64,000 nt of DNA, taken from Rhizophagus irregularis. Lineage: Eukaryota > Glomeromycota > Glomeromycetes > Glomerales > Glomeraceae. The notes under the pieces were generated by a model. It was given only the letters and a program-made list of their open reading frames with translations, was not told where the DNA came from and did no database searches. Below, in pieces: positions 50,520 through 62,394 of the stretch (within the stretch, counting starts at the first letter, position 1; each line of letters begins with the position of its first letter). The DNA is taken from assembly GCF_026210795.1 (NCBI RefSeq), contig NC_089446.1:3625001-3689000 (forward strand), written 5' to 3'. The translations under genes and the position numbers were made by a program.

Positions 50520-50860
50520 TCTTATAGTTTTTAGTTTTTTTTCTGTGTTCTTCATGGCCACCACCTTTTTCACCTTTTTTATAATAAAAAAAAATCGTCG
50601 CGTGATTTTTCTTAAACATTTTTTTTCTGTGAATCAGACAAAATCATACGGACTAAACATAAGAAAAAGGCTAATAAAGTTTTCTTATTTCAATCTCATT
50701 TAGTTTTTTTTACAACATTTTTATGTGTCGTATTTGGAACTTAATTTTGATGATCGATGATCCAAAAACGTTTCTAGCTTTTTTTGATCTGATTTTATCC
50801 ATATAATTATGTCGTTTACCACCACCCCCTTTGCTATGATTTAATTAAATTAAATTTAAA
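50520..50860 (-). pseudogene. Gly/Lys/His-rich coding relic
   Basis: The minus strand carries HSKGGGGKRHNYMDKIRSKK followed by a stop, then further on KKGEKGGGHEEHRKKTKN. The two pieces have similar Gly/Lys/His-rich composition, lie in the same direction as the tiny secreted gene and are separated by stops. Weak evidence; listed as a relic. Confidence 0.2.
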
Positions 50861-51007
50861 ATAACCATTTTAAATGGGAATTTCCCATTATAATAATAAC
50901 CAAATAATATTTTACCAAGTGATAGAGATCGCATGTTCGAGTCATATCATGCGCATGATGCATGTGATTTCATGATGCGCATGTGGCATGTGCATAAATA
51001 GAGTTTT

Positions 51008-51345
51008 GGTACGAAAATCATTTGAGCGACTGATACAAGACTGACAACAAAATCTCGACAATCCAATATCTTGACAAGTCAAAATCCCGACAAAATTATA
51101 ACACATTTAAACTAAATATTACATATTGCAAAAATTATTTTATTAGAACACACATCACAAAATTGTCGATATAATGACTTGTCGCATGGGCTCGTTATGA
51201 CGTTGCCAAAAATAAATATGATGATGCAAGGAAGAAACGCTCTGATATTCATAAGATTTTGGATTGCCGAGATTTCGGATTGTCGAGATTTTGTTGTCGA
51301 TCTTGTGTTAGTCGTGCAAGAGATTTTGATCGGATACCCATAAAT
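51008..51345. mobile_element. Foldback element with CTCGACAATCC words
   Basis: Inverted arms of about 80 bp: left at 51008-51095, right at about 51260-51345. The longest perfect match is ACAACAAAATCTCGACAATCC on the left, mirrored on the right. Repeated words TCTCGACAATCC, CCCGACAAAA and TTGACAA occur inside each arm. The outer ends GGTACGAAAATC are close to those of the foldback element at 32624 (GTACAAAAT). No coding capacity. Confidence 0.65.
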
Positions 51346-51810
51346 AGTTATTATAATTATTGTAAAAACGCGCACAAATTATTTGATTATATTTCATCAT
51401 GTGCATGATAAATCACATTTTGCCCATCTCTAGTACAAATTAATGCTACATTTTTCTTATTAAAAGATTATTTATGGGTTTAGGGCAAATTATTCGAAAT
51501 TGCGCATTTTAAATTGTTCTAATCGAATATTAATCTCATGTCATCAAATGAAATTTTGTACCATCGCGACTTGTGATTTGGAATATCGTATTTTCCCTAA
51601 TTACATCATACATATTTTTTGTACAATTTCGACGCTAGAAGGATTTGAAATATGAAATCCTTAAATTTGATTTATATTAGTCATTAAATATGCTGATTCT
51701 TAAAAGATAAATAGATCTAGATCTTACAAACTTGTTACTATATAAAATTGGGCAAATACAAAAAAACATTAATTAAACAAATACCTTATCGCTAGTTATC
51801 ATAATAAATA

Positions 51811-51915
51811 TAAACCGGTTGTACAATTCGGTTCCAACCGGTTTTGTAAAAATTGGTTTTAAACGAGTCAAACCGTTTTAAATTCGGTTTCCAAAAATCC
51901 AACCGGTTCCAAACT
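51811..51915. repeat. AACCGGTT-rich palindromic patch
   Basis: Short region with AACCGGTT three times and CGGTTCC or AACCGTTTT in between, in both orientations. Similar in style to the CGGTT-rich element at 36445. It is followed by two copies of CTAGGGTAGTT. Confidence 0.4.
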
Positions 51916-52040
51916 CTAGTCATATTTCTAGGGTAGTTCTAGGGTAGTTCCAGGCGCTGGCGAGTTTCCATAAATCACGAGATGATCGGCTAATCAGAAA
52001 AAAAAAGCTAAGCCACCATTAATATTCTTATATTGATATG

Positions 52041-54385
52041 AGGGGTTAAATATCACGTGTCGGGTAATTTCATTATAAAGCGATTGTAATATTGTATAGT
52101 AATATACAATTATGGGATGTTGATTTTTTTTTTATTTTTATTTTTATTTTAATTTTATTAGCACATAATTTTTTTTTTAGTTGAGAGAATCCAAAAATAA
52201 AAATTTATAAATATAGTTTTTAAAATTATTTTTAAACCTATGTTTAGCCGTGAATACAATGCAGCATTGGTTAATAATTGTGAATTTGTGGCTGCAAGCA
52301 TAATTATTAAATTTTAATATCGTGTGAAATTATGATGTTATAATTAAACTTTAATAAACTTACATTACTTATATTAAACTTATAAATTAAACTTACTTTA
52401 TTATTAATACTTCAAATAAAGTTTATCGTAATAATAGCTCAATTATAAATCAAACATCACGATAATTGATTAAAATTATAAGCCTTGCCTTTAAAAATCA
52501 TGCAATTGGATTGTTTTTATTATTAAAGATGTTTCAACTAACTATTATTTGGTTAATTATTTTCTAGATTATTATTAATTCTATTAGTAATGCTTAAATT
52601 TTAAATCATTTGAACTGATGTTTGTGGTTCCGTTGTTATTATTGACGCGAGTTATTGTTATCAGTTTTTTTACAATTTAGGTTCATTATTTGATCTAAAT
52701 TATTAATAATTCGAAATAGATTATTAGTAATGTTCCATGGCGCGAGTTATTGTATCAGTTTTTTTACTATTTAGGTTCATTATTTATTAATAATTCGAAA
52801 TAAATTATTAATAATGCTTAAATTTTAAAATGTTGTGGTTCCGTGACGCGAATTATCGTATCAATTTTTTACAAATATTATAATGAATCAGTTTCTATAA
52901 ATTAATCAATAAATCATTTAATCATCTACAAATTTTTTCACTTATTTCAAAAAGCTAAAATGTCTTTACAAAGATTATTATTATTAAAAAATTTAAAAGT
53001 TCGTCCCCCTTTTTTTTATAAATTCAAACCAAGTTCAATTCCTATTGACCGCCGCTATTATTTTAATCCTACCTGTAATGGGATTAACAGAAAGGAATGT
53101 GTATGTTTCAATTCCGTAGAAACTCGATCAAATCACTGGTCTCCCAACGATGTGTGTAATTTTCTCCAAAAAGAATTAAAAGAAAAGTGGACACCTGTCA
53201 AAGAATAAGCGGTAAAGATTTAAAATCTTTAGACATAGAAAGACTTAAATCATTGAATTTCCCGAAAATGACGTTTTTCAACATTATCGATATTATCAAA
53301 ATTTTAAATTGTAAGTTTATTTTTTTGGTTCACTTTATAATCTGGTAATTTTTTTATACTGACCAACCATTCTTTGTTTTTAAAAGCAAAAACTATTTTT
53401 ATACAGGATTATGGTGAAGATGGAAATTTATTAGAAACATTTAAAAGAATAATATTCCATAGCGATACCGAAATTCAAGACTTCTTAAATTTGGTACAAG
53501 GAAAAGGTTTCGTGGAAATTATCAATGCTAAAAGCAAGAAATTACCAATCGGTGAAAAGCCACCATCAATTGTTAATATAGAAATGCAAGATAACTTGCG
53601 ATTACTTAACAAAAAACAAAAGTTTTCCGCCCCCGTTACTAGTAATGATTCACCTAAAAAAGAGAAAATTAAGGAACGAGGTGATGTTTCTAATTTGGCC
53701 TGTAATTTACAAAGTATAGAAAATTTTAAACATTATAGAATTGAGTTCCATTTTATTTCGAAGATCAAATATGAATCAACATGGACCGAAGTAGAAGACA
53801 AAGCAATGAAAGAAGAAACTTTATTAGCAATAATGGAAGCTCTCAATAAATATGAAACAGTACCTATCAAAATTTATCCTAAAAATATCATTAAGGATCA
53901 GCTTCAAACCCCGATCATGGGATGGGATAAAATCTTAATTGCCGGAGAAAGGATGTATTTGGTTGAAGCCGAACATAATATAACACTTGTAAGTATCAAT
54001 TCACAATCATCTCTCTTTTGAATATTTGAATAAGCTAACTAATTATTTCCTATTCTCGCATTCTTTAGGAAAACATCAATAACTTCGCAGACGAAATAAA
54101 AGAATTTAAAAAATTGAAAAAGAATGATGTAAGTAGCGAATATCATGAATTATTGGATAAACTAATGATAGAAGGCATTATCTGTGGGGTTAATTTTCCA
54201 GAAGAATTTCGAAAAATGGCAAAGGATAGAGGTTTATTTAGTGTATACCCGGGCGGCGGAAGATATAAGGTCAGAATTCCTTATGACCTAAATCTCTCAA
54301 ATTTTGAAAAATGTCGAAATTTCTTTAAAAATTAATTGAAAAATAGCCTTTTTGGTCTTAGACAAAATTTTTTTCTTTTAAATTT
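52041..54385. repeat. Segmental duplication, copy 2
   Basis: Second copy of the 2.35-kb block at 42938-45308, in direct orientation. It includes the three upstream units (cores at about 52625, 52735 and 52835) and the whole gene. Small indels separate the two copies. Confidence 0.85.
52960..54335 (+). pseudogene. SAM-domain/nuclease-like gene, copy 2, 22-bp deletion
   Basis: Exons 52960-53310, 53387-53988 and 54069-54335 have the same borders as copy 1. Exon 1 is 351 bases against 370: it has 3 extra bases (one Leu codon) and lacks 22 bases after WTP, at about 53195. The loss shifts the frame in the middle of the SAM domain and causes a stop at once. Exons 2 and 3 are open throughout, without the two stops of copy 1. 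The C-terminal part reads GWDKILI, LVEAEHNITL and LFSVYPGGGRYKVRIPY, again with E-A-E in place of E-x-K. The two sister genes therefore carry lesions at different places. A later start or alternative splicing could still give a C-terminal fragment. Confidence 0.8.
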
Positions 54386-55934
54386 ATATATAAAATAATT
54401 GTTTATGTTTAATATGTGTAATTATTTAATTTTACCATATACGTACTGGAATAATAATAAATCATCGTATAAAAATATACTGATTAAAAAACAAATATGT
54501 GAATCTATGCATAAATGAATATCTTGAAAATCAAATTCATTTGCCACATTTTATTATTTCTTTTCAACTTTAAAAATGAGTTAACCAAAATATCGTATTT
54601 CCCCATTGTTAAGAACGCCAATTATGCTGCATTATGCCGATTTTGACCAGCATTGTGGTCCGACCATTAAAAAAAGAGATGCTTAATAATTCTATACTTT
54701 GATAAATGATAATACTGATATTATAGCCTTTACCTTTTTTATAGTGACTTGTAACCAGCACTTAAAAAAAATCTATACTTAAATACTGGATTAACCTAGT
54801 TTTAGTTTAAATATGATATGTATTTTTATAATAAAGTTGACTAATAGCATCTGACATCTCTTTCGCTGTAAAAAAAAAAATTTTTTTTTTCTTTTGAAAA
54901 TGGAAAAATATTTCCGATTAAAGTAGGATCAATAATCAATAATACGAAATCGGAATACGAAGTCGGAGATAAGATTTGATTAACAATAATACGCTACATC
55001 AACAAATTACGATAATTTGCACCAATTTATTTTTAATTTCAATTATTTCTTTTAATTTTAGAAAATGAATTAACCAAAACGATAGAAAACAAAACCATTT
55101 CTGTATTTAATAATACTAATATTAATACTAATATTATATATCCCTTAAATTTTTTCACTTGAATACAAAGAATTTTTCAATCAATCACGTAAAAGAAGGA
55201 TTTTGGCAAAAATCGGATGTACATATTTTTTTTTCTTAATAAAAACATATGCAAAAAAAAATATTTCTGATTAATAATTACTCCTGTTTTTGTTGCCGTT
55301 ATCTTATTATTATATTCTCATTTAAAAAAATTTGTTTACGTCATTTACATCAAAAATTATCATTTTTGGATTTAGTAATAATTATTATTATAATATCGTG
55401 TCACAAATATTGGGTATTGCGTCACTTATTTCTTATTTCTTTTTCAACGTCAAAGCACGTTAAAAGAGCTCAGCTGGCTTATATTAACCGCGCATTATAA
55501 GAAAAAAAAATGGAATTACAACCCATCTTTTTAAACATGTAAAGAAGGATTTTAATCAAAAAAAAAATCATCTTTTACGATAAAACGGAGATTAAAGGAG
55601 TATCTCTTTTTCAAATTTTTTAAGTTTTAACCAAAATCAAATCATTTCTGCACTTTAATAATACTAATAATATACATATATCCCTTAAATACATACAAAT
55701 AAAAAATAATGGGCGAAATAAATAGAACATTATTATTTTCTCCTGAATTGTTGTAATTTTTATTGGTTAAATTTTATCTAATTTGCGACGATTCACATTA
55801 TTATCATACATTATTGTATTTTTTGCAATCTTTTTTTTTCAATATCACAAGTTGGTTTTTTTTCTTACAAAAAGGCAATGTGATCGCGAATTTTTTCATA
55901 AACTTCTCGTGAAAAAAAATTTTGCAATCAGAAA
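54386..55934. other. Intergenic region upstream of the intact SAM/nuclease gene
   Basis: About 1.5 kb of AT-rich DNA. TTTCTGTATTTAATAATACTAATATTA near 55096 and TTTCTGCACTTTAATAATACTAATAATA near 55649 are two degenerate direct copies, each followed by ATATATCCCTTAAAT. No gene recognised. Confidence 0.4.
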
Positions 55935-57446
55935 ATGTCGTTACTTGCATCTATTCGATCTATTCGACAACTTCAGTCACGTCAATCTTCTCGATTTTTT
56001 AGATCGACTACTATGTGCCTAAAAACATATAAGAAGGCATCTGATCCCTCTGAATTGTCGTCTGAAAGAATTGTCGAACGTTTAGGAACCTACCTGAGAC
56101 AATATCATCATCGTGAAGAAGATTGGAACACTCAGTCATCGAACATCATTAATGTCATTCAGAATAAACTCACTAAGAACGACCTGTTAAATATAGATGA
56201 TAAGGAATTCCAACATAAAGGAATTATATCACAATATGTTTTGAAAGCAGCCAAAGAGTTAAATGGTAAGTTACCAAAATTCTTGAGTGATTGTAATTAA
56301 TTGTTTATTAAAATTATGACTATAACTCAATAATATTATTTAAATTTAACAGAAGATAATTCTATAAATGAAACGGAAATGCCCTTCCATACCAAAATTG
56401 ATGATTTGAATGTTAAAACCTGGACACCAAAAGAAGTTAAACAATTTTTGAAAGAAAAATTAAGTAGTATGTGGACTGCAAAAGAAGAAAATTTTTTTGA
56501 CAAATTTCAAATTAATGGACAAGATTTGTTAAATTTGAGAAGTGATACCACACGACCATTAGGTTTGGCTCGCACGTTCGATAGTGAATTACAAAAATTA
56601 GTAAAACCTCTCAATGGTAAATTACAAACATTAAAACATTTTCCTAAATGAATAAAGTTGTTTTTACAGTTTGAGATAACATTATTTTTTTTTTTTATAT
56701 AATTTCATTAGCAAAAACGATTTATATTAAATCTTTTGACAAATCATTTGTAAAACATATTATACATAACAATAACGATCTAAGAAATCTTTTAAGAAAA
56801 TTTTATGGAAAAGGTTTAGAACCTATTAAAGAAGATGCTGGAAACTATTGCGAATATCCGACTTTAATAAGATCGTTTCAAGGAATTAGAAATAATGAAT
56901 TTTACCGAGTTGATCTTTCGGAATTTTTCCTTCGAAATAAGTTTTCGGAGAGAGTAAATTGGAAACAGATCGAAGACAAAGTAACAGAAGATGAATCATT
57001 TTCTGCTGTAAGAAATGAAATCCAGATACCAACTTTACTATATGATCGAATAATTACGGATGCTAGTGGGATAACAAAAATAGAATGGGATGGCACTTTT
57101 TATGATCATAAGAGATTATTTTTGTGCGAAGCTAAGCATAATATGTCAGAAGTAAGAATTTTTATTTTAAAATCATTTTGTAAATTACTGAATGAATGAT
57201 TTTTGCTTATTAGCTTTGCATTCTTAGAAACATTTGACTAATCTTGTTAAAAGAGTAAAAAAATTTCAAAAAGGCGATTACGATGATCATATCACGTCCA
57301 AGGTTAAAGGGAAAACGTGTATTGGTGTCGCATGCGGTACCTATTTTTCACAAGAAGAACAATCTTTAGCGGACAAAAAGAAATTAATAAGCGTTTTTCC
57401 TGGTGGAGGCAGATATAGAGTAGACTTTCCGTTCCGTGGCAGATAG
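55935..57446 (+). CDS. SAM-domain protein with PD-(D/E)XK-like C-terminus (intact)
   Basis: Four exons (55935-56265, 56353-56616, 56712-57151, 57228-57446) give 417 residues. The N-terminus MSLLASIRSIRQLQSRQSSR then FFRST is basic and Ser-rich, with no acidic residue before position 37: a strong mitochondrial-presequence pattern. Exon 1 continues with a helical region (residues 38-110). Exon 2 carries a SAM domain (WTPKEVKQFLKEKLSSMW to LQKLVKPL), usually a protein-protein interaction domain. Exon 3 starts with the KTIYI module (GKGLEPI, ending FYRVDL) and continues to KIEWDGTFYDHKRLFLCEAKHN. There the D...E-A-K spacing matches PD-(D/E)XK nucleases with the catalytic lysine present. The last exon ends with VFPGGGRYRVDF. 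Inferred: a mitochondrial or secreted nuclease-like effector. The genuine function is unknown. Confidence 0.75.
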
Positions 57447-57843
57447 GCTTTCCGTAGTCAATATTTGCAAAAAAAATATATTTCTGTAAATTGTTTTTTG
57501 CATATATAAATTTCAAATAAAATTTCAAATTTTTAACAGTTAGTATAACCAAATTTTAAACTATTTTAGTAACTATTTCAAAGAGCAATTTACATAAAGA
57601 AATTTAATTTTGATTACTATTTAATAAATTATTAATATATTATCGGCTTAAATATAAATTTGTTTTATTAGTAAAATTGTTGCTTTACAATGTTTTAGAT
57701 AAACTATTCAATAATTCAAAGAGGAAATATTATGTAGAATCAATCAAATAATATATATACTGTACAATGTACATGGTGAATCAATTTATTTCATGTGATA
57801 ATTTCTAAATATAATCAAAGATCGTGAACCGTTAATCAATTAC

Positions 57844-59217
57844 ATGAGAAAATTTTTTACTTGTCTTGTAAATATGACTTCAAAAAAGATTTTATGTAAA
57901 AATCTTTATCAAACTCTCTCATATCCACAAAATTTATATTCCTCATCCCTTTTGAATTATTTTTTACGGAATGGTATTTCCAACAAATTTCTAACATTTA
58001 AAAGAACATTATCTATTACAAAAAAAATTGGCTTGATTATCTCTTCTCAAATTTTAAAAATTACATCACCTTATTTAAAATTTAATAAAAAACCTCAAAT
58101 TAAAAATCCTTATTATTTTCAAGTTAAGAACTGGACATCAGAAGAAGTTAATCAATTTTTGAAGGAAAGAATGGGTGATAATTGGACTACAGAATTAAAG
58201 GAGTTTTTTGAAAAGCATAAAGTTACTGGAAGTGAACTTTTTATGCTAAATAACTATAGTAGATTTTCTGAATTATATGCTAAAGAAATTGGAATTACAT
58301 ATAATCTTAGGAAAATTATCAGCCAACTTTATAGTAAGTTTTAGTAATTTCTTATTTATTATAATTTTAAATTATTATATAACTGATTTATATTTTCTTT
58401 TAATAGCAAAGACAATATATATTCAAGATTATTTTAGTAATGATTATATTCAAACAGATATACATGATGATTTGGAATTTTTTGAATTTTTAAAAAAGCT
58501 AAAGGAAAAGGATTTGTATCTATTAATGATAATAATAAAATTCCAGAACATATTATATCTTTAAAAGATCTTCAACATAATCAATACTATTATATTATTA
58601 AAGATTGTTATTCACAAAAAGAATTAGATAAATATATATATCCACACCATACTTTAATCCATTCAAATAAAAAAATTAAGGAATTTAAATACTGGTCATC
58701 AGAAGAGGTTATTGAATTTTTAAAAAAGGAATTTGGTAATCATTGGACTACAAAAGTGGAATATTATTTTAAAAATATGAAATTTACTGGAAATCATCTA
58801 TCAAAATTAAATTTAAATAACATATTAAATTATGATAAAATATTTAATAGATTTTTACCAATTATGACTAGTATTAAATTTCAAGAAATTATTTGCCAGT
58901 TACAAGGTAATTATTATAATTTCTTACAATAACTTTTATATTTACTTTATATAACTAATTTATTTATTTTTAAAGCAAAAACAATATATATTCAAGATTA
59001 TAATTATGAAGGTGAAATAAAAGATAAGTTTTATAAATTGAAAATATATAATAATGAACATTTTAAAGATTATTTATATTTATTATGTAAAAGATATATA
59101 TTAAAACCTATTAATTATAAAAAAAAATTGGTTGAATTTGGATCTTTTAGAAAACTTTGTAATAATCGATATTATCGAATTGTTTTAAAAAAAAATTTTT
59201 TTTTAAAAAAATTTTAA
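57844..59217 (+). pseudogene. Double-SAM family gene, copy A, single-base frameshift
   Basis: Exons 57844-58333 (490 b), 58407-58906 (500 b) and 58976-59217. The exon-intron plan is the same as in the intact gene at 60565, whose exon 2 has 513 bases. The 13-base difference is a 12-base in-frame loss plus one missing A in an A-run near 58495. That missing base shifts the frame and ends the protein early. Restoring the frame would give: a basic N-terminus without any acidic residue before position 100 (FKRTLSITKK is presequence-like), SAM 1 (WTSEEVNQFLKERM), the KTIYIQDY module, SAM 2 (WSSEEVIEFLKKEF) and a second KTIYIQDY module. No nuclease motif is present. A sequencing error in the homopolymer is an alternative explanation. 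Confidence 0.7.
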
Positions 59218-59489
59218 AATAATTGAATTACTAATAAAAGTTTTAATAATAATATTTTACATTTATATCTAACTTTATATTTATATAATTAATTATATAT
59301 TATTACTACTTTTTATTTTTTTTAATTATTTTTTTAAAAAAGAAAATTAGCCAATTTTGAAAACCTTTTTTTTAATTTATAATTAATATTAAACTTTATA
59401 AAATAAAAAAATTTTCATTCAAATCAGATTACTAAATACTAAGATAATTGCAAAAACAATAAGTTTTATATTAAATGTTCAAGATTCTA

Positions 59490-60260
59490 TTGAATTATAA
59501 AAATTAGTAAAACTTTTTAATAATAAATTACAAATATTTTTTTTAAATAAATAAAATTATTTGTTTTTATAATTTAAGATTATATTATTATTTTTTCTTA
59601 TATATATGCAAAAATGGTTAATATTAAACTTTTTAACAAATTATTTGTAAAATATATTATATATAATAATAATAATCTTAGAAATCTTTTAAAAGAATAG
59701 ATTTAAAACCTATTAAAAAAGATGCTAAAAATTATTGCAAATATCTGACTTTAATAAGATTATTTTAAGAAATTAAAAATAATGAATTTTATTAAATTGA
59801 CCTTTCAGAATTTATCTTTTAAAATAAGTTTTTAGAAAAAACAAATTGAAACTAACTTAAAAAAAAAGTAATAAAAAATAAAATATTTTCTACTGTAAGA
59901 AATAAAATCCTAATTAAATTATATGATTAAATAATTACAGATGCTAGTGAAATAACAAAAATAGAATAGGATAGCATTTATATAAAGTATTTTTATGTAA
60001 AATTAAGCATGCATAAAATATTAAAAGTAAGAATTTTTATTTTAAATCATTTTGTAAATTATTAGATAAATAATTTTTGCTTATTAGCTTTACATTTTTA
60101 AAGTTATTTACTTAATTTTATTAAAAAAATAAAAAAATTTTAAATTGAAAATAATATGTTTTATAAATATTGCTTTTTGCATATATATATAAATTTCAAA
60201 TAAAAAATTTCAAATTTTTAACAGCCAGTATAATTGATTTTAGTAACTACTCCATTAATT
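59490..60260 (+). pseudogene. Heavily decayed copy of the SAM/nuclease gene (B')
   Basis: Aligns by eye with 56590-57570: the end of the SAM exon, the intron, the KTIYI exon, the part around the nuclease motif and the 3' flank (TTTCAAATTTTTAACAG). Most of the last exon is deleted. Stops and shifts are numerous. Most differences change G or C in the intact copy to A or T here, for example GAAGATGAATC reading as AAAAATAAAAT. It lies between copies A and A', so the order repeats as B-A-B'-A'. Confidence 0.7.
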
Positions 60261-60564
60261 TGATTACTATTTAATAAATTAATATTATATTATCAGTTTA
60301 AATATAAATTTATTTTATATGATAAAATTTTATGTATTACAAGAAGTATATTAATCATTCAAATAATATAATATATTGTATGTCAGATGATGTCAATCTA
60401 CATTATCAACTCAATATTATAATGCCTTAAATGGATTGGCTAGTATTACTAGCATAACATATATATGTTGAAATAATGAATAATTATACATCAATTCATT
60501 TCATGTGATAATTTCTAAATATAATTGAGGATCGTGAACCGTTAATCGTCATATAAGCAATTGC

Positions 60565-61925
60565 ATGAGAAAATTTTTTTCTACTTATCTTATAAATATG
60601 ACTTCAAAAAAAATTTTATATAAAAATCTTTATCGACCTCTCTTATATCCACAAACTTTATATTCTTCATCTCTTTTGGATTATTTTTCATGGAATGGTA
60701 TTTCCAACAAATTTCTAATGTCTAAAAGAACATTATCTATTACAAAAAAAATTGGCTTGATTATTTCTTCTCAAATTTTAAAAATTACATCACCTTATTT
60801 AAAATTTAACAAAAAACCTCAAATTAAAAATCCTTATTATTTTCAAGTTAAGAACTGGACATCAGAAGAAGTTAACCAATTTTTGAAGGAAAGAATGGGT
60901 GATGATTGGACTACAGAATTAAAGAAGTTTTTGGAAAAGCATAAAGTTACTGGAAGTGAACTTTTTATGCTAAATAACTATATGTTTTCTAATTTTTATG
61001 TTGAAGAACTCAAAATTACATATAATCTTTATAACATTATCAGACAACTTTATAGTAAGTTTTAATAATTTCTTATTTTATTTTATTATAATTTAAATTA
61101 TTATATAACTGATTTATATCATTTTTTAATAGCAAAAACAATATATATTCAAGATTATTTTAGTAATGATTTTTTTCAAACAGATATACAAGATGATTTG
61201 GAATTTCGTCTATTTTTAAGAAAAGCTAAAGGAAAAGGATTTGTATCTATTAATGATAATAATAAAATTCCAGAGCATATTATATCTTTAAAAGATCTTC
61301 AACATAATCAATACTATTATATTATTAAAGATTGTTATTCACAAAAAGAAAGAAAGAAATATATATATCCACATCATACTTTAATCCATTCAAATAAAAA
61401 ATCTGATTTTCAAATTAAGGAATTTAAATACTGGTCATCAGAAGAGGTTATTGAATTTTTAAAAAAGGAATTTGATAATTATTGGACTACAAAAGTGGAA
61501 TATTATTTTAAAAATATGAAATTTACTGGAAATCATTTATTAAAATTAAATTTAAATAACAAAATAAATCATGATAAAATATATAATAGATTTTTACCAA
61601 TTATGACTAATCTAAAATTTCAAGAAATTATTCGACAGTTACAAGGTAATTATAATAATTTCTTATAATAACTTTATATTTACTTTATATAACTAATTTA
61701 TTTATTTTTAAAGCAAAAACCATATATATTCAAGATTATAATTATGAAGGTGAAATAAAAGATAAATTTTATAAATCGAAAATATATAATAATGAACATT
61801 TTAAAAAATATATATATTCTTTATGTAATAAATCTACATTAAAACCTATTAATTATAAAAAAAAATTGGTTGGATTTAAATCTTTTAACAAACTTCGTAA
61901 TAATCAATATTATCGAATTGTTTAA
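60565..61925 (+). CDS. Double-SAM, double-KTIY-module protein (intact, copy A')
   Basis: Exons 60565-61054, 61133-61645 and 61714-61925 give 404 residues with no stop. Both introns are phase 1. The N-terminus is basic with one Asp before position 100; MSKRTLSITKK near residue 50 resembles a mitochondrial cleavage region. SAM 1 (WTSEEVNQFLKERM to IIRQLY) ends exon 1. Exon 2 begins with KTIYIQDY, continues through KAKGKGFVSI and YYYIIKD, and ends with SAM 2 (WSSEEVIEFLKKEF to IIRQLQ). Exon 3 is a second KTIYIQDY module ending YYRIV. There is no nuclease motif. The pairing of module and SAM inside one symmetric 1-1 exon suggests the second pair arose by exon duplication. Function unknown; SAM pairs often mediate polymer or adaptor assembly. 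Confidence 0.75.
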
Positions 61926-62102
61926 AAAAATTATTTGTTTAAAAAAATAATTGAATTATTAAAATTATTTAATAATAATAAATATAAATTTTGTAATAAA
62001 ACCATAAAAAATAATTTAAATAATATATATTTATATAATTAATTATATATTACAAAAAATTATTATATAAAAAATTTGTATAATTATTATATATTATTAT
62101 TA

Positions 62103-62266
62103 GGATGCTGTCAGATATTACTTAATATTTTAGGAGAAGGAAATAACTAAAAATTTTAGGTTACATACAATACTATATAAAGAATTATATATATAACATA
62201 TCTTACTTAGGAAAGGGGGGTAAGCTCTTATATTCAAGTGATATTAGGTAATATCTGACAGTGCCC
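62103..62266. mobile_element. Tourist-like (PIF/Harbinger) MITE, 164 bp
   Basis: Flanked by TTA (62100-62102 and 62267-62269). Ends are inverted: GGATGCTGTCAGATATTAC on the left and, read inward on the right, GGGCACTGTCAGATATTACC. A 3-bp TTA duplication with GG-starting ends fits PIF/Harbinger. The paralogous 3' flank of copy A (about 59305-59330) lacks the insert and reads straight through. Confidence 0.85.
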
Positions 62267-62394
62267 TTACTTTTTATTTTTTTTAATTATTTTTTAAAAA
62301 AGAAAATTAGCCAATTTTAATAAACTTTTTTTTAATTTATAGTTAATATTAAGTTTTATAAAAAAAATTTTTATTTAAATTAGATTAATAAATG

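Noticed and set aside
50930-50990. Second B-box-like word TGTTCGAGTCATATC
   Set aside because: No A box at the right distance and no foldable tRNA; followed by CATGATGCGCATG simple repeats.
51925-51955. Telomere-like CTAGGGTAGTT repeated twice
   Set aside because: Only two copies of an 11-base word; fungal telomere repeats are TTAGGG arrays at chromosome ends.
57844-59217. Idea that the frameshift in copy A is programmed ribosomal slippage
   Set aside because: The sister gene has no shift and the A-run differs by one base; a deletion or a sequencing error is simpler.
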